A DNA stretch of 47,798 bases. Source: Bacteriovoracaceae bacterium. GTDB lineage: Bacteria; Bdellovibrionota; Bacteriovoracia; Bacteriovoracales; Bacteriovoracaceae. The stretch is from positions 1 to 47,798 of the forward strand of contig JAFMBV010000017.1 in the NCBI GenBank assembly GCA_017858255.1, given 5' to 3'. The notes beneath the pieces were generated by a model, which searched no databases, was not told the DNA's origin, and saw only the letters and a program-made list of their open reading frames with translations. Positions 1-7,254 of the stretch are shown piece by piece (within the stretch, counting starts at the first letter, position 1; each line of letters begins with the position of its first letter). Made by a program: the position numbers and the translations under genes.

Positions 1-1
1 C

Positions 2-346
2 GGTTCATATTTTGGAAACACAGGTGGCTTCCAAGGTAATAACTTTTGGATGCAACAACAACAGCAACAACAACAACAAATGCAACAACAACAATCGCGT
101 TCAAACTTTTCAAATTATATTAATCAATCGAATTATCAAACAGGTCAAGCAGCAGCTCAGGGCCTATATCATAACTATATGCAAGCAGGTCAAGCTTATG
201 GGGCCAGTGCTCAAGGAATGCAAGGTTATGGTCAAGGTAATGCCGGATATGGTGGTTTCATGGGTAGTGTTCCCTACGGATTAGGTGGGGTTCAGGCCGG
301 TGCTTCTATCGGTGGCTACATCGGTGGTGGATTCGGTTTTAGATAA
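2..346 (+). CDS. Gly/Gln/Ala-rich protein, C-terminal part (5' end outside window)
   Basis: The reading frame is open from the first bases of the window, so this is the C-terminal ~114 residues of a longer protein. It is low-complexity: a glycine/asparagine/phenylalanine-rich start, a polyglutamine block (about residues 17-32), then an alanine/glycine/tyrosine-rich tail ending in GGYIGGGFGFR. No catalytic motif is visible. Such tails occur on surface or secreted structural proteins, but no function can be assigned. A methionine codon at position 50 opens the polyglutamine run, but no ribosome binding site precedes it and coding character continues upstream, so it is not the real start. The gene ends at a strong bidirectional terminator. 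Confidence 0.7.
   Translation, partial: GSYFGNTGGFQGNNFWMQQQQQQQQQMQQQQSRSNFSNYINQSNYQTGQAAAQGLYHNYMQAGQAYGASAQGMQGYGQGNAGYGGFMGSVPYGLGGVQAGASIGGYIGGGFGFR
50..103 (+). repeat. CAA/CAG trinucleotide microsatellite encoding polyglutamine
   Basis: About 16 near-uninterrupted CAA/CAG codons, broken by one internal ATG, lie inside the Gly/Gln-rich reading frame. Length changes by whole units would keep the frame. Confidence 0.8.
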
Positions 347-360
347 AAAAATAAAGAGTA

Positions 361-394
361 GAAAAAAGAAAGGCTCCTAATGGAGCCTTTTTTT
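361..394. terminator. Bidirectional rho-independent terminator
   Basis: A nine-base-pair stem (AAAGGCTCC, loop TAAT, GGAGCCTTT) is followed by a T run on the plus strand. Preceding A residues serve as the T run for the minus strand. It sits between the two convergent genes ending at 346 and 393 and can serve both. Confidence 0.9.
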
Positions 395-809
395 ATTTAT
401 TGTGAATGAGTGTTTTAATATCGTGTCGAAAGATCACCTGAATCTTATCAGCATCAATGAGTTTATCAATAACCCCTGGACCAAATTTTGGATGATCAAT
501 AATATCTCCAAGTTCAAACTTGGCCTTGATAGAATACTTTTGAGACTTAGAACTAGAGCTTGCTACTCTGTTCATCCAGATATCTGAAATAGAGTCTGCG
601 CTAGTAGACTTCTTAGTTGTTTTGCCTTTTTTAGTTTTAGAGGCCTTAACATTTGAAGGATCTTTGTACGCATGCGTATTTTGGCAAGTTTTACACTGAA
701 CTTTGCCAATAATTGTATCACTCTTCATGGTCATTACGAGATGGGCCAATGTGAGTTTACATTTATTACAATACGAGAGAACTTCTTTTCCAACGCCCAG
801 CTGACTCAT
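393..809 (-). CDS. Small zinc-ribbon protein with C-terminal Tudor/SH3-like segment
   Basis: About 138 residues. The start at 809 is chosen because AAAGGAT lies about six bases upstream; the frame stays open upstream to 893 but that stretch has no ribosome binding site. The N-terminal part has two CxxC pairs (YCNKC and QCKTC), a typical zinc ribbon. A lysine/serine/threonine-rich linker follows. The last ~45 residues (FELGDIIDHPKFGPGVIDKL and on) match the 'GD.I.HP.FG.G.V' pattern seen in the Tudor-like C-terminal segment of PcrA/UvrD helicases and in many short myxobacterial and Bdellovibrio proteins. That suggests contact with RNA polymerase or nucleic acid. This is inference from the motif. 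The gene is divergent from uvrC with a 115-base gap. Confidence 0.75.
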   Translation of the reverse strand: MSQLGVGKEVLSYCNKCKLTLAHLVMTMKSDTIIGKVQCKTCQNTHAYKDPSNVKASKTKKGKTTKKSTSADSISDIWMNRVASSSSKSQKYSIKAKFELGDIIDHPKFGPGVIDKLIDADKIQVIFRHDIKTLIHNK

Positions 810-924
810 CAATATCCTTTGGATAGGTGCTATAAGAGTTTTAAGAGGGTTTAACTTAAATGACGTTGTGTGCAAAGTAAAGACTGTATGCAATGGACTA
901 AGTATTTGAAAAAATAGTGATTAT

Positions 925-2793
925 ATGAGTGTAGGTAGTCCTAGGTTATTGAAATTAAAAGAAAAGGCGAAAGCGCTTCCGCGTAAGCCTGGCTGTTATC
1001 TTATGAAGTCTTCTCAGGATAAGGTTCTTTATGTAGGGAAGGCCAAAGATTTAAAGGCGAGAGTTTCAAGTTATTTCCAAAATTCCGTGAAATCACCTAA
1101 GACAGAAATTCTTGTAGGGCATATTCGTGAATTTGATTTTCTTCTCACCGACACGGAAGCAGAAGCTCTTGTTCTAGAAAATAATCTCATTAAAAAATAC
1201 GCTCCTAAATACAACATAATGATGAGAGACGATAAATCTTATCCCTATGTCACGGTTGATTTTAATGAGCCATTTCCTCGTTTACAGTATCAGCGAAAAG
1301 TAAAAAGGGGTTTAGGTAAAAAAGTATTTGGTCCCTTTGTTCATGGGACTAATATTTCTGACGTCTTAAGAATTCTCATTAAATCTTTTCAACTTAGAGA
1401 TTGTACTCTAAGAGAGTTTCGCTCAAGGAAGGAGCCTTGCCTTCTTTATCAAATTAAACAATGTAGCGCCCCTTGCGTCGGAAAGATTTCCGAAACTGAT
1501 TATGAAGAGGATCTAAGGCTTGCAACTAATTTCTTTGAGGATAAAGGTAAAGAGTCTTTAAAGGTTTTAGAAGAAAGAATGCAAGACCTGGCGAATAGAG
1601 AAGAGTTTGAGCATGCAGCGATGATTAGAGACAACCTAGAGGTTCTGCAGCACTTTATGGACTTCGCTCATCAGGAAAACGCTGAAATGATGGGTGAGGC
1701 GAAAAATATTGATATCGTGTCCTATAATGTAGGAGACATAGAGGTTGATTTAGCGATCTACCTTATTCGCAATGGCCTTTTGCTTGGTCATAAAAACTTT
1801 CATTTTCCTGTTATTGATTGCTCTGAGGAGATCGAAAGTGAAGTCATTAACTTCATTTTTCAATATTATTCATCCGGTGGAGAGTCTTTGCCTGATATTA
1901 TTACGACTGAGTTTTCAAGAGAAAATAAAAAACTCTTTCAAGACGCCTTAAAGTCGTTGGGCTCAATAAAGGTAATAAAACCAAAAACAAAGGATTTAGA
2001 CCTATCTTCACTTATGAAGCTTACCCATGATCAAGCTAGGGAACACCAAAGGGTTCGTATAACAAATGAAGACTCTGTCTATGTCGGCCTTAATAAACTT
2101 AAGGATCTCCTTGGAATGAAGGAGAGACCAGTCGTCTTAGAATGCTATGACATTGCGATTTTTCAAGGGAGTTCTCCCACGGCAGCTCAGATTGTTTTTA
2201 GAGATGGCAAGCCCGAGAAAAAGTCATATCGCAACTATCACTTAACTGAAAGAGATGAGGGAAACAATGACTTTGCGATGATGGAAGAGGTTCTTGAGCG
2301 AAGGTTAGAGCACGGTGAGCTTCCTGATGTATTCATTGTTGATGGAGGTAAGGGACAGCTTAGTTCTTTTCGAAAAGTTCTAGAGGAAGCTGGACTGGAT
2401 ATCCCAATATGCGCGATCGCCAAAGCAAAAGCAAAGGGTGAGTTTAATGATGAAGTCATTCAAAGGAGTGAGGAAAGACTTTTTATACCTAACCGTGCGA
2501 ACCCTTACCTTTTGGCCAAAAACAAATCTCTTTTTAGAATCATTACCCAGATGAGGGATGAGGCCCATCGATTTTCTCGTAGGCTTCACCATAAAGCTGA
2601 AAAGAAGAGAACTTTTTCTAGTTGGGTAGATCAAGTAGAAGGAGTTGGTCCTAAAATGAAGAAAAATATTTTGAAAAATATTCGCTTGAGCCCAACCGAT
2701 TTGTCTCGGTTGGAGGCTGAGGAGATCTCAAAAGAGCTTGAGGTCTCCCTGAAAATCGCAAAAAATATCTTAAAAGTTTTGCGACCTAATTAA
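925..2793 (+). CDS. uvrC: Excinuclease ABC subunit C
   Basis: UvrC makes both incisions, 3' and 5' of a bulky lesion, in UvrABC nucleotide excision repair. At 622 residues the length is normal. The N-terminal GIY-YIG nuclease is clear (PGCYLM near residue 22, LYVGKA near 35, catalytic Glu in LVLENNLIKKY). A UVR motif that contacts UvrB follows (EFEHAAMIRDNLEVLQ, about 232-247). The RNase H-like nuclease domain (ECYDIAIFQGS, FIVDGGKGQL) and a C-terminal tandem helix-hairpin-helix (VEGVGPKMKKNILKN) complete the protein. The ribosome binding site is weak. Its last eight bases overlap the 3' end of the convergent zinc-ribbon gene. Confidence 0.97.
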   Translation: MSVGSPRLLKLKEKAKALPRKPGCYLMKSSQDKVLYVGKAKDLKARVSSYFQNSVKSPKTEILVGHIREFDFLLTDTEAEALVLENNLIKKYAPKYNIMMRDDKSYPYVTVDFNEPFPRLQYQRKVKRGLGKKVFGPFVHGTNISDVLRILIKSFQLRDCTLREFRSRKEPCLLYQIKQCSAPCVGKISETDYEEDLRLATNFFEDKGKESLKVLEERMQDLANREEFEHAAMIRDNLEVLQHFMDFAHQENAEMMGEAKNIDIVSYNVGDIEVDLAIYLIRNGLLLGHKNFHFPVIDCSEEIESEVINFIFQYYSSGGESLPDIITTEFSRENKKLFQDALKSLGSIKVIKPKTKDLDLSSLMKLTHDQAREHQRVRITNEDSVYVGLNKLKDLLGMKERPVVLECYDIAIFQGSSPTAAQIVFRDGKPEKKSYRNYHLTERDEGNNDFAMMEEVLERRLEHGELPDVFIVDGGKGQLSSFRKVLEEAGLDIPICAIAKAKAKGEFNDEVIQRSEERLFIPNRANPYLLAKNKSLFRIITQMRDEAHRFSRRLHHKAEKKRTFSSWVDQVEGVGPKMKKNILKNIRLSPTDLSRLEAEEISKELEVSLKIAKNILKVLRPN

Positions 2794-2998
2794 GAATATG
2801 TAGAAGCTTCTTATTGCCACCACCACACTCTGGGCATCTCGCCGTTTCTTGAACATAAAGATTTTTGTAATCTGAAAGGTGGGTAAAGATTAACTTTCCA
2901 CCACAGACATGACAGTCATCAATTTGTTTTTTAACTTGGGAAACTTCGCCAAAGTATTCTTCGAATCTTTCAAATTTAAAGTCGACCTCTTTTGTCAT
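2786..2998 (-). CDS. Small zinc-ribbon protein, function unknown
   Basis: About 70 residues when started at 2998, where AGGAGAA precedes the ATG by seven bases; an in-frame codon at 3013 has no such site. Two CxxCGG-type knuckles (CHVCGG and CPECGG) about 30 residues apart form a zinc ribbon, with an acidic helix before it. No enzyme motif is present. It could be a nucleic-acid or protein adaptor. It is convergent with uvrC, and the two coding ends overlap by eight bases. Confidence 0.75.
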   Translation of the reverse strand: MTKEVDFKFERFEEYFGEVSQVKKQIDDCHVCGGKLIFTHLSDYKNLYVQETARCPECGGGNKKLLHILN

Positions 2999-3145
2999 GG
3001 TCGTTCTCCTCAAATTTTATGGGGTCTATGACCCGTTGCAGGTAAATACTATTTCGTCTTAACTCATGTGCTCCTTTACATAAGATTGAGACAATGCGAT
3101 TACTTGGAGGAATTTACCCTTCTTAATGATTAAAGGTGACCATTA

Positions 3146-3988
3146 GTGTCAGATATAGATTATAAAAAACTGAGAGCTGCTCAAAAGGAAATGGCCAGAA
3201 AGGGCACATTTCCCTTCCCAACCTACGCTGAGGCCCTATTTTCGCAGGTTTTGGTCACAAGACGACCAATAGAGAGTGCTTTTGGGAAGACTCTTGAAAC
3301 GAAAACTAGCAAAACGCCTATCGCCGTACCTGGTCCTCAAGTTGCTTCTTCAAGAGAGGAAGTTTCTAAAGATCAAGACGAAAAGAAAAGCATGCTGCAA
3401 TCTTTAGGACGCTTTGTTTCGGAGTCTGCTGGTTTGGATGAAAAAGTTTCTTTTAAAGGCGGAGAATTAAAGACCAAATCGACTGGTAATGATCTTGTTA
3501 TAAACGAAGCTGAATTGGTGACAATTGCACACCCTCGTATTGTAGACACTCTTGACACTAAAACGATGATTCTCTTTGTTGGTGAATGCCCAAAGGATTA
3601 TGATTCAGAAAATCCATACTCTGACCTTCTAAGTAAAATGATTGCCGCTATGAAGATAGGAGCAGGAACCCATTGTCGGGTTTTTATAACCAAGGATAGT
3701 GAAGTTGCTGAACAGGAGTGGTTCGGTCTTTTAAAGGAAATCCCTCGTGATGTTCAGGAACTAATCATCGTTTCACTTGGTGCTTTGTCTACAAACACCA
3801 TTCTCCAAAAAAAGGAGAGACTCTCTAAGATTCACGGTAAAGAGTTTAACTTAATGCTTAAGAGAGGGGCTCAGGAGCTCCAATTAAAAGTATTCCCAGT
3901 CTTTCATCCTGATATTCTTCAAATTAATCCAAATATGAAGCGTTCTGCATGGCTTGATCTTCAAAAGGTTATGGAGTTTCTTCCTTAG
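3146..3988 (+). CDS. Uracil-DNA-glycosylase-superfamily-like protein, probably catalytically altered
   Basis: 280 residues, started at a GTG with AAGGTGA seven bases upstream. Residues ~1-130 are a charged, low-complexity N-terminal region. From about 140 the order fits a family 4/5-type uracil-DNA-glycosylase fold: a 'FVGECP' strand-loop where the family has 'GEAPG', LLSKMIAAM, a central 'IIVSLGALST' strand, and a C-terminal FHPDILQINPNMKRSAWLDL that matches the 'HPs.ll..P..K...W.DL' motif. The usual motif-A acidic residues and the 4Fe-4S cysteines of family 4 are not visible, so base-excision activity is doubtful. It stands alone between uvrC's neighbour and the SpoIID gene. Confidence 0.6.
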   Translation: MSDIDYKKLRAAQKEMARKGTFPFPTYAEALFSQVLVTRRPIESAFGKTLETKTSKTPIAVPGPQVASSREEVSKDQDEKKSMLQSLGRFVSESAGLDEKVSFKGGELKTKSTGNDLVINEAELVTIAHPRIVDTLDTKTMILFVGECPKDYDSENPYSDLLSKMIAAMKIGAGTHCRVFITKDSEVAEQEWFGLLKEIPRDVQELIIVSLGALSTNTILQKKERLSKIHGKEFNLMLKRGAQELQLKVFPVFHPDILQINPNMKRSAWLDLQKVMEFLP

Positions 3989-4094
3989 TTCAACTCAATG
4001 CTGTGTTGAATTAACCATTAAAAATCGATAAGATAGATAAATAATAAGACGGCTACGGATTGGCCGTTTCCTGGGACCCAAGGAAGGAAACCCT

Positions 4095-5360
4095 TTGAAG
4101 GATAATCTCCTCTTTATCACCGTACTTTTTCTGTGGATTTCTCCAAGTTGGGGAAATATTGCTCGCGTCTATGGCCGTCATCTCGAGGAAAATGCCAAGC
4201 CTAATGGACCCGAGTTGCGAGCAATAAGAAATGAGTCCATTAAAGATGCTCCTATGATTAAGGTCCGTGTTCAAAAATCATTAAAAAATGTCTTCATTAC
4301 TGGGACCGACTTGAAGAGGAAGTTTCATTTAAATAATGACGTTCAAGTCTTTAAAGGGCGCAAGGCCATTAAATTTAAATGTGAAAATATTCAATCGCGG
4401 TCCTCTTTTAAAAAACCAATCCTTCTCGCATCTTTAGGCTCAAGCACCGGATTAATTTCTTTAGCAAAGGAAAAGTTTAAAGGGCTTTTGCATGTTGTAA
4501 CATCAAGAAAAAATGACAGCTGTGATGTAATTCATGAGACCAGTTTAGAAACTTATATTTCAAGTTTATTAGCAAGAGAGATGAACTCTAAGTGGCCAAT
4601 AGAAGCTTTGAAGGCTCAAGCGATAGCAGCTAGGAGTTATGCCCTTCATAAAATGAATAGTGGCCAGGTCAAAAAGGAAGCAGGTCACGAAACTTATTAT
4701 CATATTGAAAGTTCTGAGAAGCACCAAGTGAGTGGAAACTTTTTTGACGCTAATTTAAATACAGAGCTCGCGGCCCATTCCACAAGTGGATTGGTGCTTG
4801 TAAATGAAACGGAGAAAATAGCCCCCATCTTTTTTCATGCAAAGTGTGGTGGTCGAACGTTGAGGCCAGAGCAGGTGTGGCAAAATTCTTTAAAAAGCTA
4901 CAAAGCTGTACCTTGTCCCTATTGTAAAGATCATGGATCACAGGGATTTGATAATACTCTTACCTTAAAGAAATGGCAGAAATTCCTTCGCTGGGCCGTG
5001 AAGAAGGGTTATATGGATGAAGCCGTGATTCAGCTAAGTGAGAAGGAAGACCTCCGTATAGTTCCAGATAAAAAGTTTTCAAGAAAGATTCGCTTTTATT
5101 TGGGAGATAAGAATTTCTCCTTTAAAAAGGCCTTATTAAGAAGATATTTTGGTCGCTTCATTGTGCCCTCTAATAACTTTACTCTAAAATTAGAAAGTGC
5201 TGGTCCACGTATGGTTAAGCTAAGAGTTAAAGGTGATGGGCTTGGTCATGGAGTCGGTATGTGCCAGCTAGGAGCACTAGATTTAGCTGATAAGGGTTGG
5301 GACTATAGAAAAATTTTAAGTCATTATTTCCCAGGTCATAAACTTAAGAAGATTTACTGA
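4095..5360 (+). CDS. SpoIID/LytB-family protein (peptidoglycan glycan-strand enzyme or amidase enhancer)
   Basis: 421 residues, TTG start with AGGAAGG about seven bases upstream. An N-terminal signal peptide (LLFITVLFLWISPSWG) sends it out of the cytoplasm. The SpoIID domain begins near residue 155: 'ETYISSLLAREM', 'WPIEALKAQAIAARSYAL', then 'FFHAKCGGRT', and at the end 'GHGVGMCQLGALDLA' and 'ILSHYFPG'. In sporulating bacteria SpoIID is a lytic transglycosylase acting on denuded glycan, and LytB enhances amidases. It is two bases upstream of an Amidase_3 gene, so the pair probably acts together on peptidoglycan: the amidase removes stem peptides and this enzyme cuts bare glycan. That partnership is inferred from family biology and adjacency. 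Confidence 0.88.
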   Translation: MKDNLLFITVLFLWISPSWGNIARVYGRHLEENAKPNGPELRAIRNESIKDAPMIKVRVQKSLKNVFITGTDLKRKFHLNNDVQVFKGRKAIKFKCENIQSRSSFKKPILLASLGSSTGLISLAKEKFKGLLHVVTSRKNDSCDVIHETSLETYISSLLAREMNSKWPIEALKAQAIAARSYALHKMNSGQVKKEAGHETYYHIESSEKHQVSGNFFDANLNTELAAHSTSGLVLVNETEKIAPIFFHAKCGGRTLRPEQVWQNSLKSYKAVPCPYCKDHGSQGFDNTLTLKKWQKFLRWAVKKGYMDEAVIQLSEKEDLRIVPDKKFSRKIRFYLGDKNFSFKKALLRRYFGRFIVPSNNFTLKLESAGPRMVKLRVKGDGLGHGVGMCQLGALDLADKGWDYRKILSHYFPGHKLKKIY

Positions 5361-5362
5361 TA

Positions 5363-6121
5363 ATGAAAAAACCTCTTTTTATACTATTTTTACTTTTCTC
5401 ACTAGGTGCTCAGGCCTTTACCATTCTGATTGATCCTGGACATGGGGGTGAGGATGAGGGAGCAAGGGCCAGGTACTACTTTGCTAAGAAGAGATGGAGA
5501 CTCATTAAGGAGAAGGACATTGCCCTATCTTTAGCGAAGAAAATTCATGAAGAGTTGGTGAAGAAGAAGTTTAATAGCTATTTAACTAGAAGCGTAGATA
5601 GAACAGTAACGCTTGCTGAAAGAGCTGAACTTGCAGAAAAGATTAAGGCGGACCTTTTTATTAGTGTTCATATAAATAGTACTGAAGAAAATGAGCCGCG
5701 AGGTTTTGAAACTTATTATCTGGATAACCACAATGATTCTGCCATCAAGAAAGTCGAGCAGGTTGAAAATAAGGATTTAACCGGAAAGGAAATTATTGTG
5801 AATAAAATCCTGACGGATTTAGTGATTGAAAGGACCGTGAAAAGCTCAAAGGGTTTGGCCAAGAGTATTCATTCAAATATACAAGTGCTAGTTGGAAAGC
5901 GTTATAAAATGATTGATCGGGGAGTGAAGCCGGGTCTCTTTTATGTATTGGCCTTAACGAAGAGGCCGGGGATTTTATTAGAGGTTGGCTTTTTATCTAA
6001 TTCTAAAGAGCTTAAAAAACTTCTAGATGATAAATTTCAAAGTCGTTATGCCAAGGCAGTTGCCCGGGGAATAGCCGACTATATTAAAAAGCAGAATAAA
6101 TCTGAACCTGCTCTTTTTTAA
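5363..6121 (+). CDS. N-acetylmuramoyl-L-alanine amidase (Amidase_3)
   Basis: 252 residues with a signal peptide (LFILFLLFSLGAQA). It hydrolyses the bond between muramic acid and L-alanine of the stem peptide. Zinc ligands and catalytic residues of the family are present: His in 'IDPGHGGEDEGA', Glu in 'KEKDIALSLAKKI', His in 'DLFISVHINS', and Glu in 'GILLEVGFLSN'. It has only the catalytic domain, without AMIN or LysM targeting domains, so it probably relies on partners for localisation. It is co-transcribed with the SpoIID-family gene (two-base gap). No convincing terminator is seen in the ~105 bases after it. Confidence 0.93.
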   Translation: MKKPLFILFLLFSLGAQAFTILIDPGHGGEDEGARARYYFAKKRWRLIKEKDIALSLAKKIHEELVKKKFNSYLTRSVDRTVTLAERAELAEKIKADLFISVHINSTEENEPRGFETYYLDNHNDSAIKKVEQVENKDLTGKEIIVNKILTDLVIERTVKSSKGLAKSIHSNIQVLVGKRYKMIDRGVKPGLFYVLALTKRPGILLEVGFLSNSKELKKLLDDKFQSRYAKAVARGIADYIKKQNKSEPALF

Positions 6122-6226
6122 CTCCACTTTTTTCCTAAGGGAGGAGCGAAAGGTCGCCCCCTCACTCCTCGCTTTGGAGAGAGTAGAGAGTGGCCCCAAT
6201 TCCATAGGGCCTAATAAATTCTTAAA

Positions 6227-6856
6227 TTAGTAACAATTGATTCCTGCAGAAGCGACATTGATTGGTACGTATCCACCAAACGCTGGGCTGTAAAATCCAA
6301 TTTGGCCATTTGATACTGCACCGGTTGCGCATGATCCACTATTGTTCAGGCTTAGAGCATTCACATAGAAGTTACTCATCTGAGCATTTGGACCAATATA
6401 TTGGTTAACTCCATCACTAAATTGACAGAAAGAAAGGACAACATTGAAGCCAAGTTGATTGCCATTTGAGACTTTGCTCACAAAGACTAAATCACCGTTA
6501 GCAGACTTTCCATAGTAAGAGCCTTGTGAGCTTCCTGAAACAGTTCCGCTTTGGAGGTAACCAGAAATGGTACTGCCATTACTAGCTTGTTGTAAGGTGA
6601 AGGTCATATCCTGCATGCGCCCTTGAGAACATGAAGTTGAACCTTTAAGTGAATTCCACACATTAAGGTTATTTCCACCTGTGGAAGGGTCGGAAAAGAC
6701 GGGGCTTGTACCTACTGGTAAAGAACCGGTTCCGTTATTACTAGGTCCAGTTTCATTTTTATCTGAACCGCATGATACAGCTAGCATAGCTGCAAGTCCT
6801 AGAAGGCTAAGTTTTTGGCCTATAGACTTAAGTTTAAAATAGTTGAACGTTTTCAT
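6227..6856 (-). CDS. Putative secreted lipoprotein, function unknown
   Basis: About 209 residues. The start at 6856 has AGGAGAG six to eight bases upstream; the open frame reaches 6934 but that would run through the promoter described below. The signal peptide ends in LAVSC, a plausible lipobox, followed by GSDKNETGPSNN, a flexible tether. The rest is Ser/Gly/Asn-rich with beta-type alternation and two late cysteines (SGSCATG and INCY). No family is recognised. It is monocistronic and appears to be controlled by a sigma-54-type promoter. Confidence 0.7.
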   Translation of the reverse strand: MKTFNYFKLKSIGQKLSLLGLAAMLAVSCGSDKNETGPSNNGTGSLPVGTSPVFSDPSTGGNNLNVWNSLKGSTSCSQGRMQDMTFTLQQASNGSTISGYLQSGTVSGSSQGSYYGKSANGDLVFVSKVSNGNQLGFNVVLSFCQFSDGVNQYIGPNAQMSNFYVNALSLNNSGSCATGAVSNGQIGFYSPAFGGYVPINVASAGINCY

Positions 6857-6907
6857 TTTACTCTCTCCTGTTAAATTAACTCTCTCAAAGTTATGTACTG
6901 AACTAGT

Positions 6908-6923
6908 TGCAGAAAGTGTGCCA
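6908..6923 (-). promoter_or_regulatory. Sigma-54 (-24/-12) type promoter of the lipoprotein gene
   Basis: Read on the minus strand the sequence is TGGCACACTTTCTGCA, which fits the consensus TGGCACG-N4-TTGCA with two deviations. GG and GC are separated by exactly ten bases. The predicted start is near 6898, giving a leader of ~40 bases that contains the ribosome binding site. Confidence 0.6.
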
Positions 6924-7217
6924 ACCTGCGGCAAAGTGGGGATTTGATAGGTGTACTACCTTTTTTAATGTGATTACAGTTGCTTATGGCTATGTTTGGT
7001 GGCTGTGGAAGATGTGTTGGTCTTGGCCTGATCGGCCTAAGCTGTAAATTCTCTAACCCCTGTCAAAGAATTAGTCACTTTTGATTGCAGTGAATTTATC
7101 AAAATTGACAAAGACTTTACCCTTAGCGGCTCATTATCTGGCACATATTGGCCGATTCTAAAGCATCATACCCAAAGAGGAAGAATTTTCTGGAAGGTAT
7201 TAAGTGACTGAAAATAC

Positions 7218-7223
7218 TATAAT
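7218..7223 (+). promoter_or_regulatory. Candidate -10 box TATAAT for the membrane protein gene
   Basis: A perfect TATAAT lies 31 bases before the ATG at 7255. The -35 region (around 7195-7200) is poor. A transcript from here would start near 7230, which excludes the upstream GTG at 7204 as start codon. Confidence 0.4.
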
Positions 7224-7254
7224 AAATTTGTATATGTATTTAGGAGAGTTCTTA

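Larger units (their letters stand above)
6857..7254. other. Intergenic region between divergent genes
   Basis: About 400 bases without a gene. On the minus side it holds a sigma-54-like box for the lipoprotein gene (6908-6923). On the plus side it holds a TATAAT for the membrane protein gene (7218-7223). The middle, roughly 6930-7190, has short GGCC-rich palindromic bits near 7025-7037 but no convincing RNA gene, terminator or ORF. Confidence 0.5.

Noticed and set aside
3022-3034. GGGTC-TAT-GACCC between divergent genes as an operator
   Set aside because: Five-base arms around a three-base centre are expected by chance at this scale, and nothing else marks it.
3989-4012. TTCAAC...GTTGAA after the uracil-DNA-glycosylase-like gene as a terminator
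   Set aside because: A six-pair AT-rich stem with a ten-base loop and no T run is too weak to call.
6132-6180. GGAGGAGCG...CTCCTCGC after the amidase gene as a terminator
   Set aside because: The two halves are similar in reverse but not complementary, so no stable stem forms.
7139-7152. TGGCAC...GGCC before the membrane protein gene, resembling a sigma-54 promoter
   Set aside because: GG and GC are nine bases apart instead of ten and the -12 part does not match TTGC, so the spacing rules it out.
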